Source of the DNA: Planococcus shixiaomingii
GTDB taxonomy: Bacteria > Bacillota > Bacilli > Bacillales_A > Planococcaceae
Length of the DNA: 64,000 bases
Direction: 5' to 3'
Assembly: GCF_030413615.1 (NCBI RefSeq)
Contig: NZ_CP129236.1
Location: 728,001-792,000, forward strand
A program made the position numbers and the translations under genes. The notes under the pieces were generated by a model, which worked only from the letters and a program-made list of their open reading frames with translations, was not told the origin of the DNA and made no database searches. Below, in pieces: positions 1-8,238 of the stretch; within the stretch, counting starts at the first letter, position 1, and every line of letters begins with the position of its first letter.

Positions 1-380
1 CCGCGTTTTTCATCTTTTTCTTCCGCCAGAACACGAAGATGTTTCCGAAGGATTTGGTGGAGGCGGGAAGAATTGACGGCTTGAGCGAACTAGGCGTCTT
101 TTTCCGGATTTATGTGCCAACGATGAAAACGACTTATGCAGCAGCGGCGATCATCACGTTTATGAACAGTTGGAACAACTACTTGTGGCCGCTGGTCATT
201 TTGCAGTCGCCAGAAAAGCGGACGATTCCGTTGCTGATTTCAAACCTTGGTTCAAGCTATTCGCCTGACTATGGTGTCATCATGTCAGCGATCGTCATCG
301 CCACCTTGCCAACAGCGCTCGTGTTCTTCTTAATGCAGAAACACTTTGTTGCTGGAATGATGGGATCGGTTAAGGGTTAA
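1..380 (+). CDS. Sugar ABC transporter permease, MalG/LacG/GanQ type (5' truncated)
   Basis: Inner-membrane permease subunit of a carbohydrate ABC importer; only the C-terminal part is in the window and the frame is open from base 3. The EAA loop that contacts the ATPase is visible (EAGRIDGLSELGVFFRIYVP), followed by typical MalG-family sequence (SWNNYLWPL) and a last membrane helix ending in QKHFVAGMMGSVKG. Because it directly precedes alpha- and beta-galactosidase genes, it probably imports galactosides or galacto-oligosaccharides, as GanQ does in Bacillus subtilis. The substrate is inferred from context, not from the sequence. Confidence 0.9.
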   Translation, partial: AFFIFFFRQNTKMFPKDLVEAGRIDGLSELGVFFRIYVPTMKTTYAAAAIITFMNSWNNYLWPLVILQSPEKRTIPLLISNLGSSYSPDYGVIMSAIVIATLPTALVFFLMQKHFVAGMMGSVKG

Positions 381-385
381 AAACC

Positions 386-506
386 GATATTTCGCAAAAC
401 AGCTGCGCTTTCCTGTGGGCTCGCGCCAAGCCTCCTCGAGCTGCGCTCTGCGGGGTCTCGGCTGACTCGCTGTCCCACGGGAGTCTCCGCTGTTTTGCTA
501 CATATC
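386..506. repeat. R1 intergenic palindromic repeat, copy 1
   Basis: A GC-rich element of about 120 bp bounded by inverted ends: GATAT at 386 matches ATATC at 502, and GCAAAACAGC at 394 matches GCTGTTTTGC at 489. The interior can fold further (TCCTGTGGG near the left end, CCCACGGGA near the right). A second copy lies at 56932-57051 with the same ends. I know similar repeats from Bacillales intergenic regions, but ran no search. An open frame on the minus strand here is only the repeat read backwards. Confidence 0.8.
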
Positions 507-550
507 TTTTTTTGTAGTAATAGAAGTGATTTTTTAAATTAATTATACTA

Positions 551-640
551 AGCGCCGGCGCGTCTAAGGGCGAGACGAAGCAAGAAGACAGGGGGTTTTC
601 CTGGCTTCTTGCGGGAGTCCTGCCCAAAGCGACCGAAGCG
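551..640 (+). repeat. R2 structured repeat, copy 1
   Basis: Begins AGCGCCGGCGCG and ends CCCAAAGCGACCGAAGCG. In the middle is a long hairpin: left arm 580-592 (GCAAGAAG, A, CAGG) and right arm 600-612, with one A-G mismatch inside the stem. Two further copies occur at 57106-57194 and, inverted, at 2912-3066. It ends 40 bases before the GTG start of the alpha-galactosidase gene, so it probably lies in that gene's leader. Confidence 0.8.
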
Positions 641-680
641 ATTTAGAAACCTTTATCTGATTTTTAGTAGGAGGGTAATT

Positions 681-2891
681 GTGCCGATTTTATACAACGA
701 CTCCACCCGGGAGTTTCACCTGCAAACCAAAAAAGTAAGTTACATATTTAGCATTTTAGAAAACAACCAGCTTGGCCACCTTTACTATGGAAAGAAACTG
801 CGTCATCGTGAGTCGTTTGATCGGCTGTTTCACGTTGGGGAAAGTCCAAATACAGCTTGCGTCAATGAAGGGGATCTTGTTTTTTCGCTGGATTTGATTA
901 AGCAAGAATATCCGGCTTATGGAACGACGGATTTCCGGGAGCCTGCTTATCAGGTTCTGCAGGAGAGCGGCAGCCGCATCACTCATTTTGTGTATCAAGA
1001 CCATCAGATTTACCAAGGGAAGAAGAAGTTGGACGGCTTGCCGGCAACTTATGTTGAGAGCGATGAGGAAGCGACGACGCTGGAGATATCCCTGGTAGAC
1101 GAGAAAACCGGTGTGGAGCTGCGGTTGTTGTACTCTGTGTTCGAAGAGTTGAATGCGATTACGCGGTCTGCTCAATTTATTAACCACGGCCAATCGGAAG
1201 TGAATTTGACGAGGGCGTTAAGTGCGAGCATCGATTTGCCGGGTTCTGATTTTGAAATGGTGCAGCTTTCGGGTTCGTGGGCGAGAGAGCGGCATGTGAA
1301 AAGCCGCAAGCTGGTTCCCGGCATTCAAAGCATTGCGAGTACACGCGGAACGAGCAGTGCGCAGCAAAACCCATTTCTGGCATTGAAACGTCCAAGTACT
1401 ACGGAACATCAAGGTGAAGTTTATGGGTTCAGTTTGGTCTACAGCGGCAACTTCTTAGCTCAAGTTGAAGTGGACCATTATGATATTTCCCGGGTAATAA
1501 TGGGAATTAACCCATTTGATTTCAATTGGCTGCTCCAAAGCAAGGAGAGCTTCCAGACGCCAGAAGTGGTGATGGTGTATTCGGACGAAGGCCTAAACAG
1601 CATGAGCCAGACGTTCCATCGCCTGTACCGGACACGATTGGCGCGCGGAAAGTGGCGTGACCGTGAACGGCCGGTGCTGATCAATAACTGGGAAGCGACC
1701 TATTGGGATTTTAATGACAAGAAAATACTGGAGCTTGCTGAAGTATCGAAGGAGCTCGGTGTTGAGCTATTCGTCTTGGACGACGGCTGGTTCGGCAAGC
1801 GCGACGATGACAAGACGTCTTTAGGAGACTGGACGTCGGATAAACGCAAATTGCCAAACGGCATCACGCAATTGGCCAAAGACATCAACGAGCTCGGACT
1901 GGAGTTCGGTTTGTGGTTTGAACCGGAAATGGTCTCGAAAGTAAGCGAGCTGTATAAAGTGCATCCGGACTGGGTTATCCGTGTTCCGGACCGTCAGATG
2001 TCGCATGGCAGAAATCAGTTCGTTCTCGATTTTTCGAGACAGGAAGTTGTGGATCATCTTCACGGCTTGATGGCGGATGTCTTACGTGAAGCGTCGATTT
2101 CGTATGTGAAGTGGGACATGAACCGCTATATGACTGAAGTCGGGTCGTTGGACTTGCCGGCAAACCGGCAGCGGGAAGTGGCGCACCGTTACATTCTAGG
2201 AGTTTATTCGTTATATGAACGGTTAACGACGGAGTTTCCGGATGTGCTGTTCGAGTCGTGTGCGGGAGGCGGCAGCCGGTTCGATCCGGGCTTGCTGCAT
2301 TATGCGCCGCAAGGATGGACGAGCGACGATACCGATGCGGTGGAGCGCTTGAAGATCCAGTACGGCACGTCGATGGTTTATCCGATTTCTTCTATGGGCG
2401 CGCATGTATCGGCAGTGCCGAATCATCAAGTGGGGCGGGTGACGAGCCTGGAAACAAGAGCGAACGTCGCTTACTTTGGCGCTTTTGGCTACGAGCTTGA
2501 CGTGACGGTGATGACTGAGGAAGAAAAAGAAGAAGTTAAAGAGCAGATTGAATTCTATAAAGCGAACCGATCGCTGATCCAGCAAGGGCAGTTTTACCGC
2601 ATCGAAAGCCCGTTTGCCGAAGACGGCAATATCACGAGCTGGATGGTTGTGTCGGATGACCAAGCCGAAGCGATGCTTGGCTATTACCAAGTGTTGGCAC
2701 AGCCTAATCCCGGATTTACTCGAGTGTTCTTTGAAGGGTTGAATCCGGAATTCGAATACGCGATCGATGGGATTGCCGATACGTTTTACGGTGACGAATT
2801 AATGAGCGCTGGTTTGCAGCTTGACCGCTGCCGTGAAAAGACTCATCCATCAGATTTTTCGTCAATCGTTTATAAGTTGAAGCAAGTATAA
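681..2891 (+). CDS. Alpha-galactosidase, glycoside hydrolase family 36
   Basis: Cytoplasmic enzyme (736 aa, no signal peptide) that removes terminal alpha-1,6-galactose from melibiose and raffinose-type sugars. The GTG at 681 was chosen because AGGAGGG at 668-674 sits in front of it; a longer frame from 609 would start inside the R2 repeat. An N-terminal beta-sandwich is followed by a TIM barrel (NNWEATYWDF, DDGWFGKRDDD). The catalytic pair fits GH36: nucleophile D479 in YVKWDMNRY and acid/base D549 in SDDTDAVER. Positions match those of Geobacillus AgaB-type enzymes. Next to a sugar permease and two beta-galactosidases, it belongs to a galactoside-use locus. Confidence 0.95.
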   Translation: MPILYNDSTREFHLQTKKVSYIFSILENNQLGHLYYGKKLRHRESFDRLFHVGESPNTACVNEGDLVFSLDLIKQEYPAYGTTDFREPAYQVLQESGSRITHFVYQDHQIYQGKKKLDGLPATYVESDEEATTLEISLVDEKTGVELRLLYSVFEELNAITRSAQFINHGQSEVNLTRALSASIDLPGSDFEMVQLSGSWARERHVKSRKLVPGIQSIASTRGTSSAQQNPFLALKRPSTTEHQGEVYGFSLVYSGNFLAQVEVDHYDISRVIMGINPFDFNWLLQSKESFQTPEVVMVYSDEGLNSMSQTFHRLYRTRLARGKWRDRERPVLINNWEATYWDFNDKKILELAEVSKELGVELFVLDDGWFGKRDDDKTSLGDWTSDKRKLPNGITQLAKDINELGLEFGLWFEPEMVSKVSELYKVHPDWVIRVPDRQMSHGRNQFVLDFSRQEVVDHLHGLMADVLREASISYVKWDMNRYMTEVGSLDLPANRQREVAHRYILGVYSLYERLTTEFPDVLFESCAGGGSRFDPGLLHYAPQGWTSDDTDAVERLKIQYGTSMVYPISSMGAHVSAVPNHQVGRVTSLETRANVAYFGAFGYELDVTVMTEEEKEEVKEQIEFYKANRSLIQQGQFYRIESPFAEDGNITSWMVVSDDQAEAMLGYYQVLAQPNPGFTRVFFEGLNPEFEYAIDGIADTFYGDELMSAGLQLDRCREKTHPSDFSSIVYKLKQV

Positions 2892-2911
2892 GTAGAAGAA
2901 ACTATTAATGT

Positions 2912-3066
2912 CGCTTCGGCGCTTTGGGAAAGGCAAAGACGATTGCTCCTGCGCAAGCTCGTCGCAAAGGAGGCGCCTTAAGTTTGTGGCGCTCCTTGGC
3001 TCTCACAATAAGCCGGGAAGAACACCCGTCTTATTGCTTCGCCTAGCCCGTGAGCGCGCCGGCGCT
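2912..3066 (-). repeat. R2 structured repeat, copy 3 (inverted)
   Basis: Read on the minus strand it starts AGCGCCGGCGCG (3066 downwards), carries the same GGGCTAGGCGAA segment as copy 2, and ends CCCAAAGCGCCGAAGCG. The hairpin arms are 3006-3017 and 3025-3036. Relative to the other copies, one stem pair has changed from G-C to T-A on both arms, so pairing is kept. An extra stretch of roughly 70 bases separates the hairpin from the end motif. It fills most of the GH36-GH35 gap. Confidence 0.75.
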
Positions 3067-3159
3067 AAGCAACTTGTTATATAAAAAGTGCCTGTCGTTT
3101 TCAAGCACATAAAAGATATTAAGCAAACCACCATTCCAACTTACATAGGAGGAGTCGAA

Positions 3160-4884
3160 GTGCTGACTGTTAAAGACGAATCGTTTTATTTAGAGGATAA
3201 GCCTTTTCAAATCTTATCGGGTGGCATGCATTATTTCCGCACGGTGCCGGAGCATTGGGAAGACCGCTTGCTGAAGTTGAAGGCGTTGGGGCTGAATACG
3301 GTAGAGACTTATATTCCGTGGAATTTCCATGAGCCGAAAAAAGGCGAGTTCCATTTTTCAGGCATGGCCGATATCGAGAGATTTATCGAGCTTGCGCACA
3401 AGTTAGGGCTGTATGTGATTTTGCGTCCAGCTCCGTATATTTGCGCCGAGTGGGAAATGGGCGGTTTGCCATCCTGGCTGTTGAAAGACAAGGAGCTGGT
3501 GATGCGAAGCAGCCATCCGAATTTCTTGGGGCATGTAGAAGATTATTTTGCTGAGCTGCTGCCGAAGTTCAAGCGCCATCTTTATCAGAACGGCGGACCG
3601 GTCATCGCCATGCAGATCGAAAATGAATACGGCGCGTATGGAAACGATTTGGCTTACTTGGATTTCTACAGAGAGCAGTACGAAAAGCATGAGTTGGATA
3701 CGTTCCTGTTTACATCGGATGGACCGAACTTTATCGGACAAGGATCGCTTCCGGAAGTCACGACGACGCTGAACTTCGGTTCGCGGGTGGACGAGGCGTT
3801 TGATGCGCTTGAAGAGCTGAAGCCGGGATCGCCGAAAATGGTGGCGGAATTTTGGATCGGCTGGTTTGATTATTGGACGGGTGAACACACGGTGCGCAGC
3901 GGAGACGATGTAGCTGCGGTTTTTAAAGAAATCATGGAGAAGAACATCTCCGTCAACTTTTATATGTTCCACGGCGGCACCAATTTCGGTTTCATGAACG
4001 GCGCGAATCATTATGACATCTATTACCCGACAATCACAAGCTATGATTACGATAGCTTGCTGACAGAGGGCGGTGCGATTACCGAGAAATACAAGGCGGT
4101 CAAGAAGGTGTTGAGCGAGTACACCGAAGTGCCAGCGGATTTTGAAGAAGCAGTGTCGGCGAAAGAATACGGCACCGTTGCGGTAGCGGAGTCTGTCAGT
4201 TTGTTTGACGTGTTAGATGGCATCAGCGGAAAAGTCGAGCACATTACGCCGCTATCAATGGAAGACATCGGCCAAGCTTACGGCTATACGCTGTACCGCA
4301 CGACCTTCAAACGCCAAGGCGAGTTGAAATTCAACTCGGATGCCATCCGCGACCGGGGTTACATTTACGTCAACGGCCGCTATATCACGACGACTTATAT
4401 CAATGACACCGATAAAGTAGCGACCTTGGATTTCCCTGAAAAGGTGAATACGCTAGAGATCTTGGTAGAGAACATGGGGCGAGCCAATTACGGCGAGCAT
4501 TTGACCGATCCAAAAGGCTTGATCAAAAACCTGTGGCTCGGGGAGCAGTATTTCTTCCACTGGGAAATGTTCAAAGTGGAGCTCGACCGTTTGCCGGCCG
4601 ATTATCAAACGAGCCAACAAGAGCGCTTCCCGAAATTCTTCCGCGGATCTTTCGATGCGGAAGAAGGACTGGATACATATGTTGATACCGAAGGCTTTAC
4701 AAAAGGCAACGTCTTCATCAACGGCTTTAATTTAGGCCGCTACTGGAACACGGCTGGGCCGCAGCAACGGCTGTACTTGCCAGGTCCATTATTGAAAAAA
4801 GAGAACAACGAAATTGTCGTGCTTGAACTTGAGAACACGACGACTGACCAAATTCAATTGCTGGCTCAACCGAAGCTTGGTTGA
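3160..4884 (+). CDS. Beta-galactosidase, glycoside hydrolase family 35
   Basis: Cytoplasmic exo-beta-galactosidase (574 aa) resembling BgaC-type GH35 enzymes, which prefer beta-1,3-linked galactose. The GTG at 3160 follows AGGAGG (3147-3152) at 7 bases; a longer frame from 3088 lacks such a site. Family marks are GGMHYFRTVPEHWEDRL near the N-terminus, acid/base E156 in QIENEYGAYG and nucleophile E230 in VAEFWIGWFDYW, followed by FYMFHGGTNFGF. The C-terminal beta domains (after about residue 380) end with NVFINGFNLGRYWNTAGPQ, typical of the family. GH36, GH35 and GH42 genes share one orientation. Confidence 0.95.
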   Translation: MLTVKDESFYLEDKPFQILSGGMHYFRTVPEHWEDRLLKLKALGLNTVETYIPWNFHEPKKGEFHFSGMADIERFIELAHKLGLYVILRPAPYICAEWEMGGLPSWLLKDKELVMRSSHPNFLGHVEDYFAELLPKFKRHLYQNGGPVIAMQIENEYGAYGNDLAYLDFYREQYEKHELDTFLFTSDGPNFIGQGSLPEVTTTLNFGSRVDEAFDALEELKPGSPKMVAEFWIGWFDYWTGEHTVRSGDDVAAVFKEIMEKNISVNFYMFHGGTNFGFMNGANHYDIYYPTITSYDYDSLLTEGGAITEKYKAVKKVLSEYTEVPADFEEAVSAKEYGTVAVAESVSLFDVLDGISGKVEHITPLSMEDIGQAYGYTLYRTTFKRQGELKFNSDAIRDRGYIYVNGRYITTTYINDTDKVATLDFPEKVNTLEILVENMGRANYGEHLTDPKGLIKNLWLGEQYFFHWEMFKVELDRLPADYQTSQQERFPKFFRGSFDAEEGLDTYVDTEGFTKGNVFINGFNLGRYWNTAGPQQRLYLPGPLLKKENNEIVVLELENTTTDQIQLLAQPKLG

Positions 4885-4914
4885 CCGAGTTTAGACTAGA
4901 AGGGATGGAATCGA

Positions 4915-6945
4915 ATGATTAACGAGAAATTACCGAAGATTTGGCACGGCGGGGACTATAACCCGGAACAATGGGATTCAAAAGAAATCTGGGATGAAGA
5001 CGTCCGGATGTTCAAACTTGCAGGAATTGATGTCGCGACATTAAACGTGTTTTCATGGGCGCTGAATCAGCCGGATGAAGAAACATACAATTTCGAATGG
5101 CTCGATGACAAGATCAACCGCTTATATGAAAACGGCATTTACACTTGCCTTGCAACAAGTACGGCAGCGCATCCGGCATGGATGGCGAAGAAATACCCGG
5201 ATGTTTTGCGCGTCGATTTCTACGGCAGAAAACGCAAGTTCGGCAGCCGGCATAACTCGTGCCCGAACAGCCCGACGTACCGCGAGTACTCAGAGAAAAT
5301 TGCTGACAAGTTAGCGGAGCGCTACAAAGACCATCCGGCAGTATTGATCTGGCACGTGTCCAATGAATACGGCGGCTACTGCTATTGCGACAACTGCCAA
5401 GACGCATTCCGCGGCTGGCTGAGCGACAAATACGGCACACTTGAGAAGTTGAACAAAGCATGGAACACCGGATTCTGGGGCCATACGTTCTATGACTGGG
5501 ACGAAATCGTCGCGCCGAATATGCTGAGCGAAGAACGTGAAAACAACGAATCGGATTTCCAAGGCATTTCACTCGATTACCGCCGCTTCCAGTCGGACAG
5601 CTTATTGGATTGCTACAAGCTGGAATATAATGCGATTCGAAAGCACACTCCGAACACGCCGATTACCACAAACTTGATGGGCACGTACCCGATGCTGGAT
5701 TACTTCAAGTGGGCGAAAGAAATGGACGTGGTGTCATGGGACAACTACCCGGCAATCGATACGCCGTTCAGCTACACGGCGATGACGCACGACTTGATGC
5801 GCGGATTGAAGAGCGGACAGCCGTTCATGCTGATGGAACAGACGCCGAGCCAGCAAAACTGGCAGCCGTACAACTCGCTGAAACGCCCAGGCGTTATGCG
5901 CTTATGGAGCTACCAGGCAATCGGCCGTGGAGCAGATACCATTCTTTACTTCCAACTGCGTCGTTCAGTCGGCGCTTGCGAGAAATACCACGGCGCAGTC
6001 ATTGAACACGTTGGCCATGAGAACACACGTGTGTTCAAAGAAGTTGCTCAAATTGGAAAAGAGTTCAACCAATTAGGGGATACGCTGCTCGATGCGCGCG
6101 TCAACGCCAAAGTGGCCATCGTCTTTGACTGGGAAAACCGTTGGGCAACAGAACTTTCAAGCGGCCCATCTGTATCACTCGACTATGTCAATGAAGTCCA
6201 TAAATACTACGACGCGTTGTATAAATTGAACGTTCAAGTCGACATGATCGGCGTCGAAGAAGACTTGAGCCAGTATGATGTGGTCATTGCGCCAGTCCTT
6301 TATATGGTGAAAGAAGGCTATGCTGCGAAAGTGGAACAGTTTGTTCAAAACGGCGGAACGTTCCTAACGACGTTCTTCAGCGGCATCGTCAACGAAACGG
6401 ATATCGTCACTCTTGGCGGTTATCCAGGTGAACTGCGCAACGTTCTTGGCATTTGGGCGGAAGAAATCGACGCATTGCATCCAGATGAAACAAATCAAAT
6501 TGTCATGAAAGATTCCCGCGGCAACATGAGCGGCAGCTATTCGTGCAACTTGTTGTTTGATTTGATTCATACAGAAGGCGCAGAAGCGGTCGCGGAATAC
6601 GGCTCCGACTTCTACAAAGGCATGCCAGTTCTGACGGTCAACCAATTCGGCGAAGGGAAAGCGTGGTACGTGGCATCAAGCCCGGACCAGGAATTCCTGG
6701 TCGATTTCCTGAAAACCGTCTGCGAAGAAGCGGGCGTTGAGCCACTCCTAGCTGTACCGGAAGGCGTCGAAACGACAGAGCGCGTGAAAGACGGTCAAAC
6801 GTATCTATTTGTGTTGAACCACAATAACGAACAAGTGACAATCGACTTGCAAGACGGCCAGTATCAGGAGGTGCTTTCAGATCAGCAAATGACTGGAAGC
6901 GTTGAGCTGGAAGCAAAAGGCGTATTGATTTTGGCGAAGAAATAA
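4915..6945 (+). CDS. Beta-galactosidase, glycoside hydrolase family 42
   Basis: 676 aa, full length for GH42 (GanA/LacA/BgaB type), expected to hydrolyse beta-galactosides, often galactan-derived oligosaccharides, in the cytoplasm. The start ATG follows AAGGGATGG. The N-terminus reads WHGGDYNPEQWD. Acid/base E151 lies in WHVSNEYGGYC, and the following CYCDNC supplies the cysteine cluster of zinc-binding GH42 enzymes. Nucleophile E308 is in FMLMEQTPSQQNW. A trimerisation domain and small C-terminal beta domain follow. It begins 30 bases after the GH35 stop and ends before a strong terminator, so it closes the locus. Confidence 0.96.
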   Translation: MINEKLPKIWHGGDYNPEQWDSKEIWDEDVRMFKLAGIDVATLNVFSWALNQPDEETYNFEWLDDKINRLYENGIYTCLATSTAAHPAWMAKKYPDVLRVDFYGRKRKFGSRHNSCPNSPTYREYSEKIADKLAERYKDHPAVLIWHVSNEYGGYCYCDNCQDAFRGWLSDKYGTLEKLNKAWNTGFWGHTFYDWDEIVAPNMLSEERENNESDFQGISLDYRRFQSDSLLDCYKLEYNAIRKHTPNTPITTNLMGTYPMLDYFKWAKEMDVVSWDNYPAIDTPFSYTAMTHDLMRGLKSGQPFMLMEQTPSQQNWQPYNSLKRPGVMRLWSYQAIGRGADTILYFQLRRSVGACEKYHGAVIEHVGHENTRVFKEVAQIGKEFNQLGDTLLDARVNAKVAIVFDWENRWATELSSGPSVSLDYVNEVHKYYDALYKLNVQVDMIGVEEDLSQYDVVIAPVLYMVKEGYAAKVEQFVQNGGTFLTTFFSGIVNETDIVTLGGYPGELRNVLGIWAEEIDALHPDETNQIVMKDSRGNMSGSYSCNLLFDLIHTEGAEAVAEYGSDFYKGMPVLTVNQFGEGKAWYVASSPDQEFLVDFLKTVCEEAGVEPLLAVPEGVETTERVKDGQTYLFVLNHNNEQVTIDLQDGQYQEVLSDQQMTGSVELEAKGVLILAKK

Positions 6946-6998
6946 AGAAACCGATAAAAGAACAGATGAAAACCGAACTCTATGAGTTTGTTTTGGAG

Positions 6999-7027
6999 GC
7001 TGCCGAGAAATTCGGCAGCTTTTTTTA
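6999..7027 (+). terminator. Rho-independent terminator of the galactosidase locus
   Basis: GCTGCCGA (6999-7006) pairs with TCGGCAGC (7012-7019), followed by a run of seven T. It lies 53 bases after the GH42 stop. Confidence 0.9.
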
Positions 7028-7129
7028 TTGGCTCTGTTAGGGAAAGTGATATCGTTTTAAAAAGGGTTATACTTAGATTGAATGGTTGTGCAGAGAGATT
7101 CAAATTTAAGTAATAGGGAGTTTATAAAA

Positions 7130-7552
7130 ATGAGTATAGCAACTTATATTGGACTGAATTTTCCGGTGAAATTGCCAGAAGATTATATTGAGGATAAAAT
7201 CGAGATTGAATATGTTTTCTCGGAAGAAGAACATCGCCAGGCAGTTAAAGAAAAGCATTTTACTGTACCTCATATTTACGAGATTTCTGTAACAGAACAT
7301 GCTATCTGGGAAATGAATGAATACCAAAAGATTCGTTCACCCCATAGTTACGAAAAAGCCCAGAAAACGTTTCTTTCTGTGTGTCTCCTATTAAAAGAAT
7401 TGTTACCGGCAGGTGATTTCTGTGAAATTTATATTTGCTGGTTAGGTGATGAGAAGGAAGAACATGAGAAAGAACTGACAATAAATTTGAATGACCTGCA
7501 AATCGAAGCGCTCGATATACACGAAAATTGCTTCATTCGAATAGAAAACTAA
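7130..7552 (+). CDS. Hypothetical protein, 140 aa
   Basis: Not recognised. The ATG at 7130 has AGGGAG at 7115-7120; an in-frame ATG at 7082 has no such site. The product is acidic and probably cytoplasmic, with no signal peptide or membrane segment. Aromatic and charged residues are spread evenly, and a central stretch (SYEKAQKTFLSVCLLLKELL) looks helical. It follows the galactosidase terminator and has its own terminator, so it is a single-gene unit unrelated by position to sugar use. Confidence 0.7.
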   Translation: MSIATYIGLNFPVKLPEDYIEDKIEIEYVFSEEEHRQAVKEKHFTVPHIYEISVTEHAIWEMNEYQKIRSPHSYEKAQKTFLSVCLLLKELLPAGDFCEIYICWLGDEKEEHEKELTINLNDLQIEALDIHENCFIRIEN

Positions 7553-7627
7553 AGGTTTATCCTAAACGAGCAAACGCTTTTACATATGAAGCTAAATAAA
7601 ACAATGGACATTAGTTGAATAAAATCG

Positions 7628-7660
7628 GGGAACCTGAATAATTTAGGTTCTCCTATTTTT
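7628..7660 (+). terminator. Probable terminator
   Basis: GGAACCT (7629-7635) pairs with AGGTTCTCC (7645-7653) around a short A/T loop, followed by TATTTTT. It lies about 75 bases after the 140-aa hypothetical gene. Confidence 0.6.
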
Positions 7661-7730
7661 ATGTGATTGCAATTACATGAACAAGCAGCAATACCGAAAT
7701 TTATTGCTGCTTACTCTTTATAGGTTTATA

Positions 7731-7758
7731 ATATTCATATATACGAATATATGAATAT
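7731..7758. promoter_or_regulatory. CzrA/SmtB-type operator
   Basis: Perfect 10-bp inverted repeat ATATTCATAT (7731-7740) and ATATGAATAT (7749-7758), separated by 8 bases, 36 bases upstream of the ArsR-family gene. TTCAT/ATGAA half-sites are typical of zinc-responsive SmtB/CzrA operators. Binding by the adjacent regulator is inferred. Confidence 0.7.
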
Positions 7759-7794
7759 AAGAGAAAGCAAACATCAGGAAGCGAGGCGAAAAAG

Positions 7795-8124
7795 ATGGAA
7801 GAATTTAAAGAAAATGTAGCCGTCAAAAGTGGCAGCAATTTAGACGAAGAAACGCTATTTGTTGTATCCCAGACGTTCAAAGCATTGGGCGATCCCACCA
7901 GAATCCGGATCTTGAATTTGCTGTTTCAACGGGAATACTCGGTGAACGACATTGCGGAAACGTTGGGTATTCGCCAGTCGACGGTGTCCCAACAACTGCG
8001 CTTTCTAAAAAATTTACGGTTAGTGAAATATAGGAGAGAAGGCACAACTTTGTATTATTCCCATGATGACGATCATGTCATGAGTGTGCTGAAACTGACA
8101 ATCGATCATGCCAGCCATAATTGA
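7795..8124 (+). CDS. czrA: ArsR/SmtB-family zinc-sensing repressor, CzrA type
   Basis: 109-aa winged-helix repressor that should leave DNA when it binds Zn(II) or Co(II). The HTH region is clear ([14 protein letters not shown], then [18 protein letters not shown]). The C-terminal helix carries the alpha-5 metal site in exact CzrA spacing: D92, H94, H105 and H108 (DxH, 10 residues, HxxH). It lies directly upstream of a CDF exporter gene in the same direction and behind a palindromic operator, so autoregulation and zinc-induced export are expected. The metal assignment follows from the family; Co or Cd response cannot be excluded. Confidence 0.92.
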   Translation: MEEFKENVAVKSGSNLDEETLFVVSQTFKALGDPTRIRILNLLFQREYSVNDIAETLGIRQSTVSQQLRFLKNLRLVKYRREGTTLYYSHDDDHVMSVLKLTIDHASHN

Positions 8125-8147
8125 TTTTAAGGTAGCAGAAGGTTGAA

Positions 8148-8181
8148 CTCGCTCTAGGCGGACGCTTTCCGCTCCTTCCTC
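8148..8181. repeat. Fragment of a GC-rich Bacillales-type intergenic repeat
   Basis: The sequence CTCTAGGCGGACGCTTTCCG and its surroundings stand out as GC-rich against an A/T-rich spacer. The GCGCTTTCCGC-like core resembles part of R1. No second full copy of this variant is seen in the window. Confidence 0.4.
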
Positions 8182-8238
8182 TAAATTGTATAGATAAATT
8201 GTAAATATTATTGAAATGACAGTTAGGAGGTTTTGCAG

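Noticed and set aside
370..627. Minus-strand open frame between the permease and GH36 genes
   Set aside because: It is the R1 and R2 repeats read backwards; both recur elsewhere as non-coding sequence.
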